A stretch of 64,000 bases of DNA from Branchiostoma belcheri (Eukaryota > Chordata > Leptocardii > Amphioxiformes > Branchiostomatidae). This document shows, piece by piece, positions 1 through 11,081 of this stretch. How positions within the stretch are numbered: the stretch's first letter is position 1; each line of letters opens with the position of its first letter. Below the pieces are notes generated by a model. That model was not told the origin of the DNA. It ran no database searches and saw nothing but the letters and a program-made list of their open reading frames with translations. The position numbers and the translations under genes are program-made. Where the stretch lies: contig NW_017804353.1 in the NCBI RefSeq assembly GCF_001625305.1, positions 3,852,603 to 3,916,602 on the forward strand, written 5' to 3'.

Positions 1-3000
1 ATTCACACAGGATGCCATCAAATGAAAGTCCGATAATTGAATCAGTCTTTTTCCGCCGGGATGTACCGGTGGGTACCGGCTGAATACAAAATAATGGATT
101 TGCGTAGCGGGATAAGCGGACACAAGGTATTAAGCCTGTTATCAACTCTGGCTGTCGGCCATTTTCTACATGGCGGTGTGATGTGAGCAGTGGATTTGGG
201 CATGTCGGTGCTGTTTACATACATCGTGCATACAAGTTCCAGTAATCCTGTTCCATAATGGCAGGAATGTATGATACATAAGACAACAATGGGCGATGAC
301 ACACCACTCTAGACTACAGTGACGTAACTATATGTTTGGGGATTTTTTCAATCCAATGTTGACAGCAGCTTTTAACAGCATTGACAATATGGAAAAAAAT
401 TATACACAAAACCAAAGAAAACAAAATAACATTAATGATTACACCATAACCAAATGATGATGACAGTATATATTTTTCCTATACAAATACAGTATTACAG
501 GCTCTCTCTTATCCTGTTACAATAACATAATAATTGTATCAATACAAAATACTGTACCATGAAGCTAACGTTATATAATGTTGCACTTCAAAAGAATTGA
601 TGTGCATTGTCATTTCTGATAAACAACAATGGTCAACATTTAATGCATGAAGCGTCTTTTTGTGCACATTAACCTTGGCTGATATCCAGCGTGAACTTGA
701 CTCCTCATGCATATCCTATAGTTATTCATACTTCATCCTTTACCAGTCTGCCACACACGAACATTTAACACTTGGCATTAATCCAGCTGTGAGACAATAT
801 TTTAACCTTCCCCCTACTGGATACCCTTTTGGTACACAGTTTGTATAGGTTACAGGGTCAGGTAGCAGGGAGAGGGTTAAGGGAAACATATCCTGGCAGA
901 GGATACGACCAGGATGGCCATATATGGCCCTATCATAGATAAGCATGGGGATATGGAATCCATAAGAGGCACTGGCCTTACAAAGACCTCATAGATAAAG
1001 GAATGACACAACATCTAATATTTCAAGCAGTCAGAAATAGCCAGAACAGAGTGTAACTATTAATCATTTACTAACAGGGTTACCAATGACAATAAACAAC
1101 GACTGAATTATAATGGGTTAAATAAGCCTTTAAGAATATAACACTAATAATTTTTGCATATTTTATTAGTCTGACCATAATTGGTAATTTGAATCTGTCG
1201 TCAATGCCATGAGGATATTCTTTGATTGGTTTACGGCCAAAATTTCTTTAATCTAATTAGATAGTCTGTAATACTCACTGATATAAACTATGCATGTGTA
1301 CTAGCACAGCAATATTCATATATCATTATGTACATGTATATATGCAGCCTGTTCCAACATTATTTCTAAAGACTGGCTGATACATGTAGATCTGATCCAG
1401 ATGTTATCTTTTCTTGCATCCTTTCTTGCTCTAACATCGTGTCTTTATCTCGGCCCACTTTGATGTGATATCCTTCCCTTGGTTCCTGTGGCCACTGAGA
1501 GAGAGGAACCTGTGACCTATACAACAGGCCTTGACCTGCATTGAAAATCCATTTGTAACAGTGTCTATATAAACTGTTCTCTTATAAGGTCTGGCAGTTT
1601 AAGGTGTCTATATAACTAAAATTAAAAGCCATCAATTCTTTCTTCATAAGCCAGAAATCATAAAGCATATCTTCTTATACTATGGTATATACTGGTATCT
1701 AAACAAATCAGATATCTTTGCATAATACATCCCAAGGAACTGTATCTGTTATAATTGAAAAAGACTACAATGTCACACATATGATTCTAATTCTGGCTTG
1801 TCTGGGCCAGCCTGACCTACTGTAGTACTCATCAACAACAGGGAACCCTTGTTTTAAATTACAGCAAATTTGAGTAACCAACAACATATCTGCATATAGT
1901 ATACAACAAGGACTTTTCTCAATAAATAACTACCATCTCAATAGGACAAAACAGGTTAAAAGGCTATCAAGAGCCATTTAGATTACATGTACCATCTCAA
2001 GTAAGAGGTCCTGACATGGCATACTTTAAGAGATATCCTATGGGACAGGAGATCAAAGTGTGACCAATTGCTTAATCATTAAAGAAAACACTGGGGCCCC
2101 ATGATGTTAAATTACAACTCAGGGCAAAGAGGCACATGCAGTACACGTTTATGTACTGGTACAAGGTTTGTAAAAAGGAGTTCTTTCTTGATTACTTTTC
2201 TTTACCTGCTCTGTAGTTTCATGAGTCCTGTGTGTATGAACATTTCTAAATGGCAGTATTCAAACTAAAAAGAAAAGAACAGAAACATGATTATGTAATC
2301 CTGTCTCTCTGTGATCAATTAAACGTGACCAAAGACAAAACAGTTTGATCCACCTTTATACAAGTGCATTAGATTAACCAAACCTTACAACATTTAACAC
2401 AATTATCCTGACATTTGTTCCCTTTCCAAGAATGCCTATTCCTCCATTATGAATACGATCCAAAAGCTTGACATCGTGACCAGTGCCTGGGGTGCTGAGG
2501 TATGCATGTGAGGTCACGAATTCAGGATTTTTAATAGGACTGATCATACTTCCTTCTGCATTTCTGGGGAATCCCACTTATTTTTCTTTATCTTCAATTT
2601 TGTCTCTACATGTGAGAACATTTCCACAGTCATTACTTGAAATCTGTGATAACATGAGTCATTCCTTCCCACTAAGTCAAATAATCATTCTAATTTTACA
2701 TGTACCAAGCCATATAACAGCAGCATAACATGTATGTTTACAATATACATTTATGGTACCTACAAGCAACTTTACTTCCTGATAGTTATATACTGATGAA
2801 TATATGATCTAACTCCACTGAAGTGAATAACATGACCCTGTGATAGTTGCCTGGGGGCAGGTACAGTACAGTGTACACATCCTGCCTCTAATCTTACTTC
2901 GATCAGCCTGAAGACCCAAGGCCACAAGTTTGAATCCTTTCATCAAATTGCACCAGTTTAGGAATGCTCTACACACTTTTAAATCTTATTCATATGCACA

Positions 3001-5032
3001 AAATTCTGTGGGGCTACATAATTCATAAGAATCTTGTTGTAGTTGTCGATGTCTTAGATAGGATTAATGGTAATTGCTACAAAGACAAGACATTGCACAT
3101 TCCCCTTTGTCAGTGGCTCAGACACAGAATTACATTTGCATTGTACAAGGGTATTGATATAATGTTTATCAATGACTTTACAAGACACAGAGATTTTCTA
3201 TGTTATACCAAAGGGTACCAGTTGTGTTTTTATGTTACAGAACAGCATTCCGTAACAGGGTAACTGTAACTATACTAATATTACATGTTCAAGTGCATAT
3301 CTTCTGATAAGAGATAATGCATGCAGTTGTTCATGCTATGAATCAGACAGCAGATCAAGTGTACTTGAATATGTATCACCAAAGCACCATACTATCCCTG
3401 TCTGTCTGTGGTAATATCTACCCCGTTTTTCCGGCGAGTAATCCTTGTGTCCAGAACAGGAAGCTACTGTGCCTCTATCCCTCCCATTTTACTGATACTG
3501 TGTGATAGTCTAGACATGTCATTTGATGTAACCACAGCCTGCACACAGGGACAGGGGGTACCTGGTCCAGAGGAAGGGGAGCCTACCACCCTGCATAGTC
3601 ACTTCCTCCTGCACGGGTAACCATGTAACCACTGACAATGGAAATACCAGTGACTTCCTCAATCTTTTTTAAACATGGCGCACTGTGACAAACGTAACTG
3701 GAATTTCCCTTTCCATATTTAAAGTGTTCAAACACCTTTGGAAATAGAAGAACAATGCCAAGTTTCCTCTGTTCTTCCTCTTTTACTTTTACTTTTTTAG
3801 TACTAGTGCTGTATTCACTATATATGGAAGGTAGCTGGATTTAGGTTTCTTATAATATGTAATTCAACTTCAACATCAAGAAGCAAGCACATGTAGCTTC
3901 CAAACTGTAACTACCGTCAAAGAAAGCATATCGCATTTGCAGTACAAACAAATATTGCTTCTCTGCTTGACTGAAACTATTATACAAAGCCATTGGTGTT
4001 TAGTGGCAATGACATGAGGCCTTTAAATAGGCAAACTGCTGCAACCCAAGTACTTCAAATAAACAGGGTATTGTTGTGTTGTACCACAAGGGTTGCTGCC
4101 GGCCAAGTTACAGTATCCAGGCTTAGGACTGCCTTGGCAAAATTTAAAGACAAGGTTATGTAGGTCAAACAGTGGAGGATGGGACATCTCAAGGCCCCGC
4201 TATCACAAGAATCTAAAAAGGTAACCCAACAGGTATTTGGTAATAAAATCCATTAACAGGTGTTCTGTTGTTTTGTCCTAAGATATATGACACTTACCCT
4301 TCCTTCTAGATTAAATGCCTTACCAAACAACCAAGAAACATTAACATAATACAGGGCTTTCTGGCAAACTAAATAGGAGTTCGAACCTGTCAGTGTGCTG
4401 GAATTTTTTGTTTAAAAGTGGGAAGAGGACAGCTGGAAGATATATGCTGCAGGGCAAGGTATTTTGCATCAGAAAGAGGGTGGTACCCCTTGTCAGCGGG
4501 TTGTCGCTGGGACAGTGCTTATTGAATTTCGATGGCATCGTCTGTCATTTTTCTGGCGCTTACAAGCTGGATTCCTACAGTTTTTAATGTCCAAACCATT
4601 CCTTGACATGTTGGACAGGTCCTACTGAATGCCGAGACGCTGTCGGCGATTTGGCGAAGACTTGCTAATGGGGAAGCCAAAGGGCTGGAGCTCGGCCGGT
4701 TAAACATCTCGTCTGCTATCTAAATATGCAGAGTGTTTACACTAAGAGGTGACCTGCGAAAACACCGGCTGGAGTCAAAATAGACAACCTGTGGCTTGTT
4801 GGAGCTGCAGGTTAGGCCAGGGCAGGGCGGGTGAACCGGCCGGGCTGAATTCGGGGACAGGAGAGGGACTTTCTCCCGACAGGAAATTTTCGAGACTACA
4901 TCTTGTCGTCAAAGTTTGAGTCCTTTTGAACCATTCGACCGTGCTTGTCGACTTACGAGTGGATTTCGGGCATGGTTTAACGGAAATCGTGGCGATCTAG
5001 GACTGAGATTCACGAAGAAAGAGTACACTTAC
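1..5032 (-). other. Intron 1 (partial) of TOCA/F-BAR family gene
   Basis: AT-rich DNA downstream (minus strand) of the first coding exon at 5033-5056. I looked for a second exon resembling the conserved F-BAR start (Asp-Gln-Phe-Asp ... Gln-Trp-Gly-Ile) and found none, so intron 1 probably continues beyond the left edge. TACATGTA-like words are scattered through it (for example near 1327, 1382, 1986, 2696). No tRNA, transposon ends or long tandem repeats were recognised. It could also hold unrelated small exons that I cannot see. Confidence 0.45.
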
Positions 5033-5240
5033 CCACAACTCTTTTCCCCAGCTCATGTTGTCCACGGAAAAGGAGTAAATCCGCAGTAAATTAAAAGGCA
5101 AACACGAACTCTACAGGAATATCGTCATTTTTTCAACATGGAGGGCGGATTTGGCGCAAGGCCCACTGGGAAGGGGAAGGACTCGGGACCGCATCCACCC
5201 GTAAACAAATGAGCCAGCGATTAATATTGTATACGTAAAT
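4600..5240 (-). promoter_or_regulatory. CpG-rich promoter / 5' UTR of the TOCA-family gene
   Basis: Compared with the AT-rich flanks this stretch is GC- and CpG-rich and surrounds the first coding exon (5033-5056). The 5' UTR should lie immediately above 5056. No TATA box is obvious, as expected for a CpG-type promoter. Boundaries are estimated by eye. Confidence 0.5.
5033..5056 (-). CDS. FNBP1: First coding exon of FNBP1/FNBP1L/TRIP10 (TOCA) family gene
   Basis: On the minus strand an ATG at 5056 opens MSWGKELW and runs directly into a consensus donor GTAAGT (5032-5027), ending in phase 0. The vertebrate F-BAR adaptors FNBP1 and FNBP1L start MSWGTELW and TRIP10 starts MDWGTELW, followed by DQF, so seven of eight residues match the first two. 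As I recall, the vertebrate genes also break after this Trp codon. These proteins bind curved membrane through an F-BAR domain and link Cdc42 to N-WASP/actin through HR1 and SH3 domains during endocytosis. Only eight codons are visible, so the call rests on this short match, the donor site and the CpG-rich context. Which of the three vertebrate paralogues it matches cannot be decided; a single pre-duplication orthologue is likely. Confidence 0.6.
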
Positions 5241-6358
5241 TCATCAACATGTCATCTCACAAAATTCCGTCGTAACAAATTATGATAAAGTTTCATTTTC
5301 TTCATATGATATACAAGATTTTTTGGGTTGCGCATTGTCTTATAACAGTTAGAAACGGTATTGTTTTGTTGCGTTGTGAAATTCATGAGGACTGACGAAG
5401 CGATGATGCAGGATGAGGTCATCATGACTGATGTCTCACCTGTAGCCATGGCCAGGGACGCTGGAAAAACGACCAGAAAAACTTCCTTCGAGAAATATCA
5501 CAATCTTTTCATTCCTTACATTGAAGCATTTGCTTAGTTCTTGTTGAACTCAGTCTTATTTGGGTAACATTCGTGCTAATATTGCCCAGCTACAAGTTTA
5601 TTTTCAAAGCGCCTGCCCCAGGACATTTTTACCCCGTAGGGTTAACATTGAATTCCCGGAAGAAGTGATAAAAAAAAGCGAAGTCACAAGGAAGAGAGCA
5701 CGGATCTTCGGGTGAGAGAGTCGTGACGCAGACAGTCTAGGACCAAAATAGAAAATCTATTGCCCCAATGTCAAACGTAAACAGACTGGCTTTGGGTTAC
5801 GTTGCGCAATTCCAAATTCTGACAACTAGAGAAACCGTGAGCGTCTGTTTTCCATTTAAAACAAGCAAACAAACAAAAACAGACAAAGAGTATACAGGAC
5901 ATGCCTACAATAAATCAATACAAATGTTTATCAGAATTCCGTGTGCCAATAACTATTAGTATATTCACTATATTGTAAGATAATGGTGACTTCTTTTTTC
6001 GCTTAAATTTCCCCTTTCCACATTTCTTTACGTCAGTTTTTAACTTAAAGTATGTTTGTGTTCATGGTGTATTGGGTGTATTTTTTTCATCGTCACTTTT
6101 AATCTGTTACAGTATCAACCTTGAAATTCCATGCCGTGATAGGTTTTACCAGCTGGATACCAGAACTAACGTCACTGTAAATGTTGATGTATTCTACATG
6201 CATGTACCCAACTCGTGCCACACCCTTACGTACCACACCTTACAACTTCCGTGTTATCTATTTGATGCGATCATTGACCACAGTGCTATGCCCCAAAGAT
6301 ATCATATTGAGACATACCTATTGTAATAACTAGAAGGCAATGGTACATTCACAACGTA
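5241..6358. other. Intergenic between TOCA promoter and UGT-A 3' end
   Basis: About 1.1 kb of AT-rich DNA. It separates the minus-strand TOCA gene start from the 3' end of the first UGT gene, whose poly(A) signal lies at 6359-6364. An ATG GCT ACA G followed by GTGAGA occurs on the minus strand near 5447 and resembles a minimal first exon, but nothing supports it further. No repeats recognised. Confidence 0.4.
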
Positions 6359-6364
6359 TTTATT
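6359..6364 (-). terminator. Poly(A) signal of UGT-A
   Basis: TTTATT on the plus strand reads AATAAA on the minus strand, about 145 bp beyond the UGT-A stop codon (6507-6509). It is the nearest canonical hexamer. Confidence 0.55.
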
Positions 6365-6506
6365 CATCCAGTATACATTGCAGCAATAAACCAACACTCT
6401 TTGGATTGAGAAACCGCTCCCTGGATTGAGAAGGACCTCTTGCGACCACGAAATGCATTACACATATGCATGTAAAGACATTCCACAAGAAGTCATGAGT
6501 TTAGAT

Positions 6507-6798
6507 TCAATTGTGTTTCTTCTCCTTCTGTTCTTGTTGTTTCCCTCTCACAATTTGTCGGTACGTCAGACGACAAACACACACCAACCCGCCTAACACT
6601 ACAGCTAGAACTGCTACAAAGAAAGCTATGACGTCGAGCAGGAAATACTGGTGAAAGGGGATTGTGTGTGCGCGCGTGCGCAGATGAGGCAGCCCGCCGT
6701 GCCTGATGAGGTGCTCTAACCACCACATGGCGCGGTCCATGGGCGGGGTGGGCTGGTCAGCCAGGATCCGGGCAGCGCGGTCCACGTTCTCCTGGTAA
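6507..6798 (-). CDS. UGT-A coding exon 4 (membrane anchor and ER-retrieval tail)
   Basis: The acceptor ends TTCCCAG before TTACCAGG, the preceding AG completing a Ser codon. The exon encodes SYQENVDRAARILADQPT, then a Trp-rich amphipathic stretch, one transmembrane helix and a basic tail ending KKHN. Stop codon at 6507-6509. Confidence 0.92.
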
Positions 6799-9139
6799 CT
6801 GGGAACATGAACAAGGGGGTTCGTCAGTATTATAAAAACAACTTTCATCTAAAGAAGCTGTGACACGCTGAAGGGGGTACAGATACAGATACAGATGCAG
6901 ATCTATGTTGGTACATAGCAATATTTAAAAAAATAACTTCAATCCTACACAAAAATTGCCTTCTGATCTTCTTCATGATAACTGATTGCACAGGACACGT
7001 GACCTTCCAGAAGTGAGGTACTATGTGTGAGTAACGGGTCAAAGGTTGATGGAAGTCGGTATCGGCCCCCGTATTTGGTAATGTTCCATTTTACGTAGGT
7101 TATCACTGAACCTCGACCAACCGAAGACTACACCATACTAGTATACTACTTGGAGATACTAGTACTAGTACATGTACTCTCTTCCTACCTCTTTGTTTCT
7201 AAGACGTGGTTGATGGCCTGTAGCAGTTCCTCCGTTGTCATGGTGAAGATGTCGAGTTTGACGCCGAACCCCCGTCCCACCACGCGGGCCACGTTGTCGT
7301 GATGGTCGGCGGCGAGCGGGAGAGACACCATCGGTACCCTGTGGTGGACGGACTCGTACACGCCGTTGGTCCCTCCGTGGGTGACGAAAAGCCTCGTCTT
7401 CTTGTGCGCTGTTGGAGGAAAAAGAGAAGAATGCTATACATGATTTTGTGTACATCTACGACCATGTATCTCACGTGAAATGTCTATTTGAAATAGATCA
7501 TGGGCCAGGGTCTAGTTTCTGGGTCCAGACCAAAATTATAGGGCACAATTCTATAACACAGTCAAATGTTCTCCACTTGCCAACGTTAACGTTTTAAAGG
7601 AAAGTGCTACACATGATACACCTCCCCGAGACGTGGGTAGGTGCAAACTCGGAACCATGTTAGCAACGCCACTATGCGACGATGCTTAGCTGGCAACTTG
7701 CAGGAAAAAAAACTGACGTAGCGCACACGTACCCAACAGATCGTCCTGTGGTACCCAACTCATCGGCTTGACGTTGGGAGGAAATTCCACACTGTTTGGG
7801 TCGATGTCTGGAGCCAATTTCCATATGACTTTTTGTGGCACTTGTGCGAAAGCCTTCAAGAGGACCTGTTCTATCCTCTCAGGCATGCCCGCCGTCGTAG
7901 AACCCAGACTAAAGAGGATCACTCCCGCATCTCCGGAACTCTTCATGAAATCTTCCAAGTCCTGCAATAGTAATCAACAAAATGACAACTAAAACAATGG
8001 TGGTAGCAACAAGATTGTATCGCAATGGAACGTCTTCATTAAAATAAGCTACCCACATCTAGACTCGAGCTCATCAACGTTTATTGAACCGGGACGGGCC
8101 CCGATACAGACTTCCAACCACCTGTCACTTGCGTCTGTCAATCGAGGCCTCAGACATCCTTAATCAAGAAGTCCACAGGATTGGTCGAAGTCCACTCTTC
8201 TTGTGAAGTTTTGAGAAAGTTAAAGTCCCTTCCACAATAAAAAGTAACATTAACATGAGGTACCTGTGAGAGTGGTTTGGGTTCAACAGAATTGTACCCT
8301 GCTATGTTGACGACGTTGGGCATTGTCGGGCGGGCGAACTCTACAGTGAAGTCTGCCACAGATAACCACAGGTCGGTGTCGTACAGTAGCTCTTCTGTTG
8401 TGGTGTCGTTGGAGATGTATCTGTGCACGATGAAGTCAAAGGCAGAACACTCTACACCGAGATAGTACCTTGCTCCCGCGTAGTACAGAACATTCTGTAT
8501 TTTTTCTTTGAAAGTCATTTCCGTGGTGAATCCGCTAGGCATGACGGGCCAGTACGCTAGTGGGAAGGGGTTCCCTGAGCCGAAGAGCATGGTGGAAGAA
8601 GGAACGTAGACAATGGCGGAGGGTAAGCCAAGATAACGGGCCAACACAGGGCCACAAGGGAAGTCCGGGGCGGTCGACAACACAACGTCATACTTGAGAC
8701 CTTTGGCTTTCTGTCGCTTCAAATGCAGAAGTAGCGCTTCACAACTTTTGCTGCCCTCCGCCAGGTAGTTTTCAACTGTCGTCAACAGATTTGTGTATTC
8801 CCCTTCCCAGTAGTGACCTTCGAAAGCGCGTCCTGCTGCCAGTGTTCCCGGGTCGCACGGAACTCCTTCGTACTTCACCTTATCTTGCACAGGTGTGCTG
8901 ATGAGGTGCTTGAAGACATCTTCAGGCATAAGCATGGTTACGTTGTGTCCCCTAGCGGCCAGGGTACGTCCCAGCAGCCGGAGGGTTAGCCATGTGCTGT
9001 GGGGAAGTTGGTTGATGATGAGAACGTTGGAACCTTCATCTGCTGCAGTTTTACTGCCCGAGCCGTGAACTTGTAGATCAGAGAACAGAAATAGCAAGAA
9101 GACGAAGGTGACGTCACGGAGAATCAAGGCCATGGTCAT
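6507..9139 (-). CDS. UDP-glycosyltransferase A (UGT family 1, four coding exons)
   Basis: Coding exons 9139-8264, 7961-7733, 7408-7189 and 6798-6507 join in frame (phases 0, 1, 2) to 538 residues, the usual UGT length (about 530). Residues 1-27 form a signal peptide. His47, in the N-terminal acceptor domain, is placed like the catalytic base of GT1 enzymes. Residues 293-447 are the UDP-sugar domain, with the signature around His379-Gly380-Gly381-Thr-Asn and Pro394. Near the C terminus a hydrophobic span (starting FLLDVIAFF) crosses the ER membrane and the tail ends KKHN, a KKxx ER-retrieval signal. UGTs transfer a sugar from UDP-sugar to lipophilic substrates in the ER lumen. At the position normally Asp-Gln this protein has Asp403-His404, so the donor may not be UDP-glucuronate. 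It is a tandem copy of the gene at 10787-13846. A second in-frame ATG lies two codons after the one chosen. Confidence 0.93.
7189..7408 (-). CDS. UGT-A coding exon 3 (UGT signature)
   Basis: 220 nt, phase 1 in and phase 2 out, flanked by AACAG and GTAGGA. Encodes RLFVTHGGTNGVYESVHH and then PLAADHHDNVARVVGRG. The DHHDN segment replaces the common D-Q-x-D-N. This exon is nearly identical in nucleotide sequence to 11644-11863 in UGT-B. Confidence 0.94.
7733..7961 (-). CDS. UGT-A coding exon 2 (start of UDP-sugar domain)
   Basis: 229 nt between TTGCAG and GTACGT. Encodes DLEDFMKSSGDAGVILFSLG through a WVPQDDLL segment. The F-S-L-G-S loop and W-V-P-Q motif are standard landmarks of animal UGTs. 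Confidence 0.93.
8264..9139 (-). CDS. UGT-A coding exon 1 (signal peptide and acceptor domain)
   Basis: 876 nt, 292 codons, ending at CAG before donor GTACCT. Starts MTMALILRDVTF with a hydrophobic signal peptide; His47 lies in the segment PHSTWLTLRLLGR. The exon continues openly past the donor to a stop at 8150, but splicing at 8264 restores the UGT alignment with exon 2. Confidence 0.92.
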
Positions 9140-9158
9140 GTGATGACTTCACCACCAC

Positions 9159-9491
9159 CTGGATGAAAGGCGTTTGGATTTATGGAAAGTTAAAAAGGAC
9201 GAATTAACTTTCATTCAGCGTTTGTATACATCGTGCACTCACAAACACACACACACACACACACACACAAACAAACACAAACTTACATGCACACGTATAC
9301 GTGCACACGATCACCGTGACACAAACACACACACCGTTACACACTGTCACACACCACACACACACACACACACACAAACTGACACACACACAAACTATCA
9401 CACACACACGCGCGCGTGCACACACACAAACACACACACACACGAAGTAATTAAGTAAAGTATTGTCGTGACATGAGAGGTTCATACTTAC
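9159..9491 (-). other. 5' leader intron of UGT-A containing a CA microsatellite
   Basis: Upstream of the start codon a pyrimidine-rich acceptor (CCTTTCATCCAG, ending at 9159) is matched by a strong donor GTAAGT at 9491-9486. The predicted 333-bp leader intron is mostly the CA repeat at 9237-9446. The same acceptor sequence precedes UGT-B (exon end 13862), which supports the model. Confidence 0.6.
9237..9446. repeat. CA/CACAAA compound microsatellite
   Basis: About 210 bp of interrupted (CA)n with ACAAAC and CACG variants. It causes long spurious Cys/Val- or His/Thr-rich reading frames on both strands. UGT-B has nothing comparable in its leader intron. Confidence 0.95.
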
Positions 9492-9590
9492 CCGAGTGTT
9501 TGTTTTGGACAGAGAATCAGCCCTGCCCCGCTTGCCCTCCGATCTCCAATCATGATAAACTGTTCCCTGCCACATGTCCACACTAAATAA
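9492..9590 (-). other. Predicted noncoding 5' exon of UGT-A
   Basis: Ends at a consensus donor GTAAGTATG on the minus strand. The 5' boundary is not visible; about 100 bp are assigned because the homologous position upstream of UGT-B also carries a GTAAGT donor (exon low end 14260). Confidence 0.45.
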
Positions 9591-10595
9591 CTAGTTAATG
9601 TTTAACACATGGTTTCTGAACTCACGTCTACACCTCTGAGTAAGACCATGTAAGTGTGTAAGTCTAACACTAACCTCACATATATAGCATAAAGTATTAT
9701 ACCAACGTTAACAGGTGTCTAAAATGCACTTTTATCTTCACAGGTAAAACTAGTGATCACCTTTATTCCCATGTCAACCAATGGCCCACCAATATGCAAA
9801 CCGTGGTTAACAAATACGGTTTTGTCATATTTACGTTTATTTGATAGCACCATATGCGCGATTTGAAATGTTATTCTACTTTCAGCCTAGGTGAGCCGCT
9901 CTGTCCTTACAATGCCTTATCGGTCGTGCGCGCCTTGAAGCACGGCGATCTAGTCACTTTTCCCGGTGGTCAATCGGTGTGATGTTTCCCAAAACTCCCC
10001 CCTTTTTTCTAGACGTGTAGTTATTTGTAATTGGCTACACATTATACGTGATTATCATCCATATCAAGAGTGTTAGAAATAGGAGACCTTCCGTACGTAC
10101 CTTGTGGACCGGTATCCGTCTTCCTGACTCACTCAGTGAGAAAGAGGTGAAGGACAAAGGGGGGAAAGAACAATTTTGTCTTCCGATTCCACTACTTAAT
10201 AAGTAACCTATCTGCAAATAAGTATTTTAACAAGCAGCACAGCAAAATACACGGAATGTTTAGAATTCTGTTGCCCATTAAACTAGCCCATTCCAACCTT
10301 GATAGATTGTGATACGGCCCATGGTTAGTTAAAGGGTACGGGTCTCTACCGTAAATTGTGTTTGTTATAACTGGGTATGAACGTGTTTGCGTTTTAATAC
10401 AACAGAGCAAATATTACTCGTACGAGCTACATTTTGCTATCGAAACATCTAATCAATGTGGTAATATTAGGGCGAAGCTTATTTGTGTGTATGTTCATTG
10501 TTTTCTCGAGCAAAGCTCTCATTTAGTGGACACTGGCAATGTCAGGCAAAAAAAACATATCTGAAACCAAAATGTTATCTGAAAATAAGCAATAA
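9591..10595. other. UGT-A upstream region
   Basis: Noncoding. Two blocks are homologous to the DNA upstream of UGT-B: about 9591-9715 matches about 14337-14450 (TTAATGTTTAACA, GGTTTCTGA, CTCACG), and about 10130-10220 matches about 14825-14885 (GAGGTGAAGGA, CTAATAAGT). The tandem duplication therefore included the promoter. A GTACGT donor-like site occurs on the minus strand near 10100, possibly a further leader exon. The 3' end of UGT-B begins to its right. Confidence 0.55.
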
Positions 10596-10622
10596 TTTAT
10601 TTCATAACATCACCAATTTATT
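10596..10622 (-). terminator. Poly(A) signals of UGT-B
   Basis: Two AATAAA hexamers on the minus strand, at 10596-10601 and 10617-10622, lie 165-190 bp beyond the UGT-B stop codon (10787-10789). Confidence 0.55.
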
Positions 10623-10786
10623 TTAATATCAAACAATCTCACGCTAGGCATATGCTAGTCACAAAGTATAAGTCGTAAATTTTGTACACCATTGCAGATG
10701 ATATTAGTTTATATATCAGTCATTAGATAGCAGCAAAGAAGCATTGGATAGCGGCAGATGAATCGTGTAAACTTCATTGATGAAAA

Positions 10787-11081
10787 TCAGTTGTCTTTCT
10801 TCTCCTTCTGTTCTCTTTGTTGTTTCCCTCTCACAATGTTTCTGTACGCCAGACGACAAACACACACCAACCCGCCTAACACTACAGCTAGAACTGCTAC
10901 AAAGAAAGCTATGACGTCGAGCAGGAAATACTGGTGAAAGGGGATTGTGTGTGCGCGCGTGCGCAGATGAGGCAGCCCGCCGTGCCTGATGAGGTGCTCT
11001 ATCCACCACATGGCGCGGTCCATGGGCGGGGTGGGCTGGTCAGCCAGGATCCGGGCCGCGCGGTCCACGTTCTCCTGGTAG
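10787..11081 (-). CDS. UGT-B coding exon 4 (membrane anchor and tail)
   Basis: Acceptor TTCCCAG before CTACCAGG completes the Ser codon split with exon 3. One transmembrane helix and a lysine-rich tail ending KKDN follow. One codon longer than in UGT-A. Confidence 0.92.

Noticed and set aside
2374-2494. Minus-strand open segment HDVKLLDRIHNGGIGILGKG between CCTCAG and GTTTGG, vaguely like F-BAR exon 2 (L-E-K ... Q-W-G-I-D-I-L-E-K)
   Set aside because: The invariant Trp, Asp and the Phe-Val-Lys-Glu-Arg stretch are missing, and residues after GK do not align. Probably chance; worth a profile search only.
5437-5447. ATG GCT ACA G before GTGAGA on the minus strand as an alternative first exon of the TOCA gene
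   Set aside because: Phase 1 would not match the phase-0 junction expected for the F-BAR exon, and the sequence has no family resemblance.
9204-9581. 125-codon minus-strand and 94-codon plus-strand frames
   Set aside because: Both are translations of the CA microsatellite.
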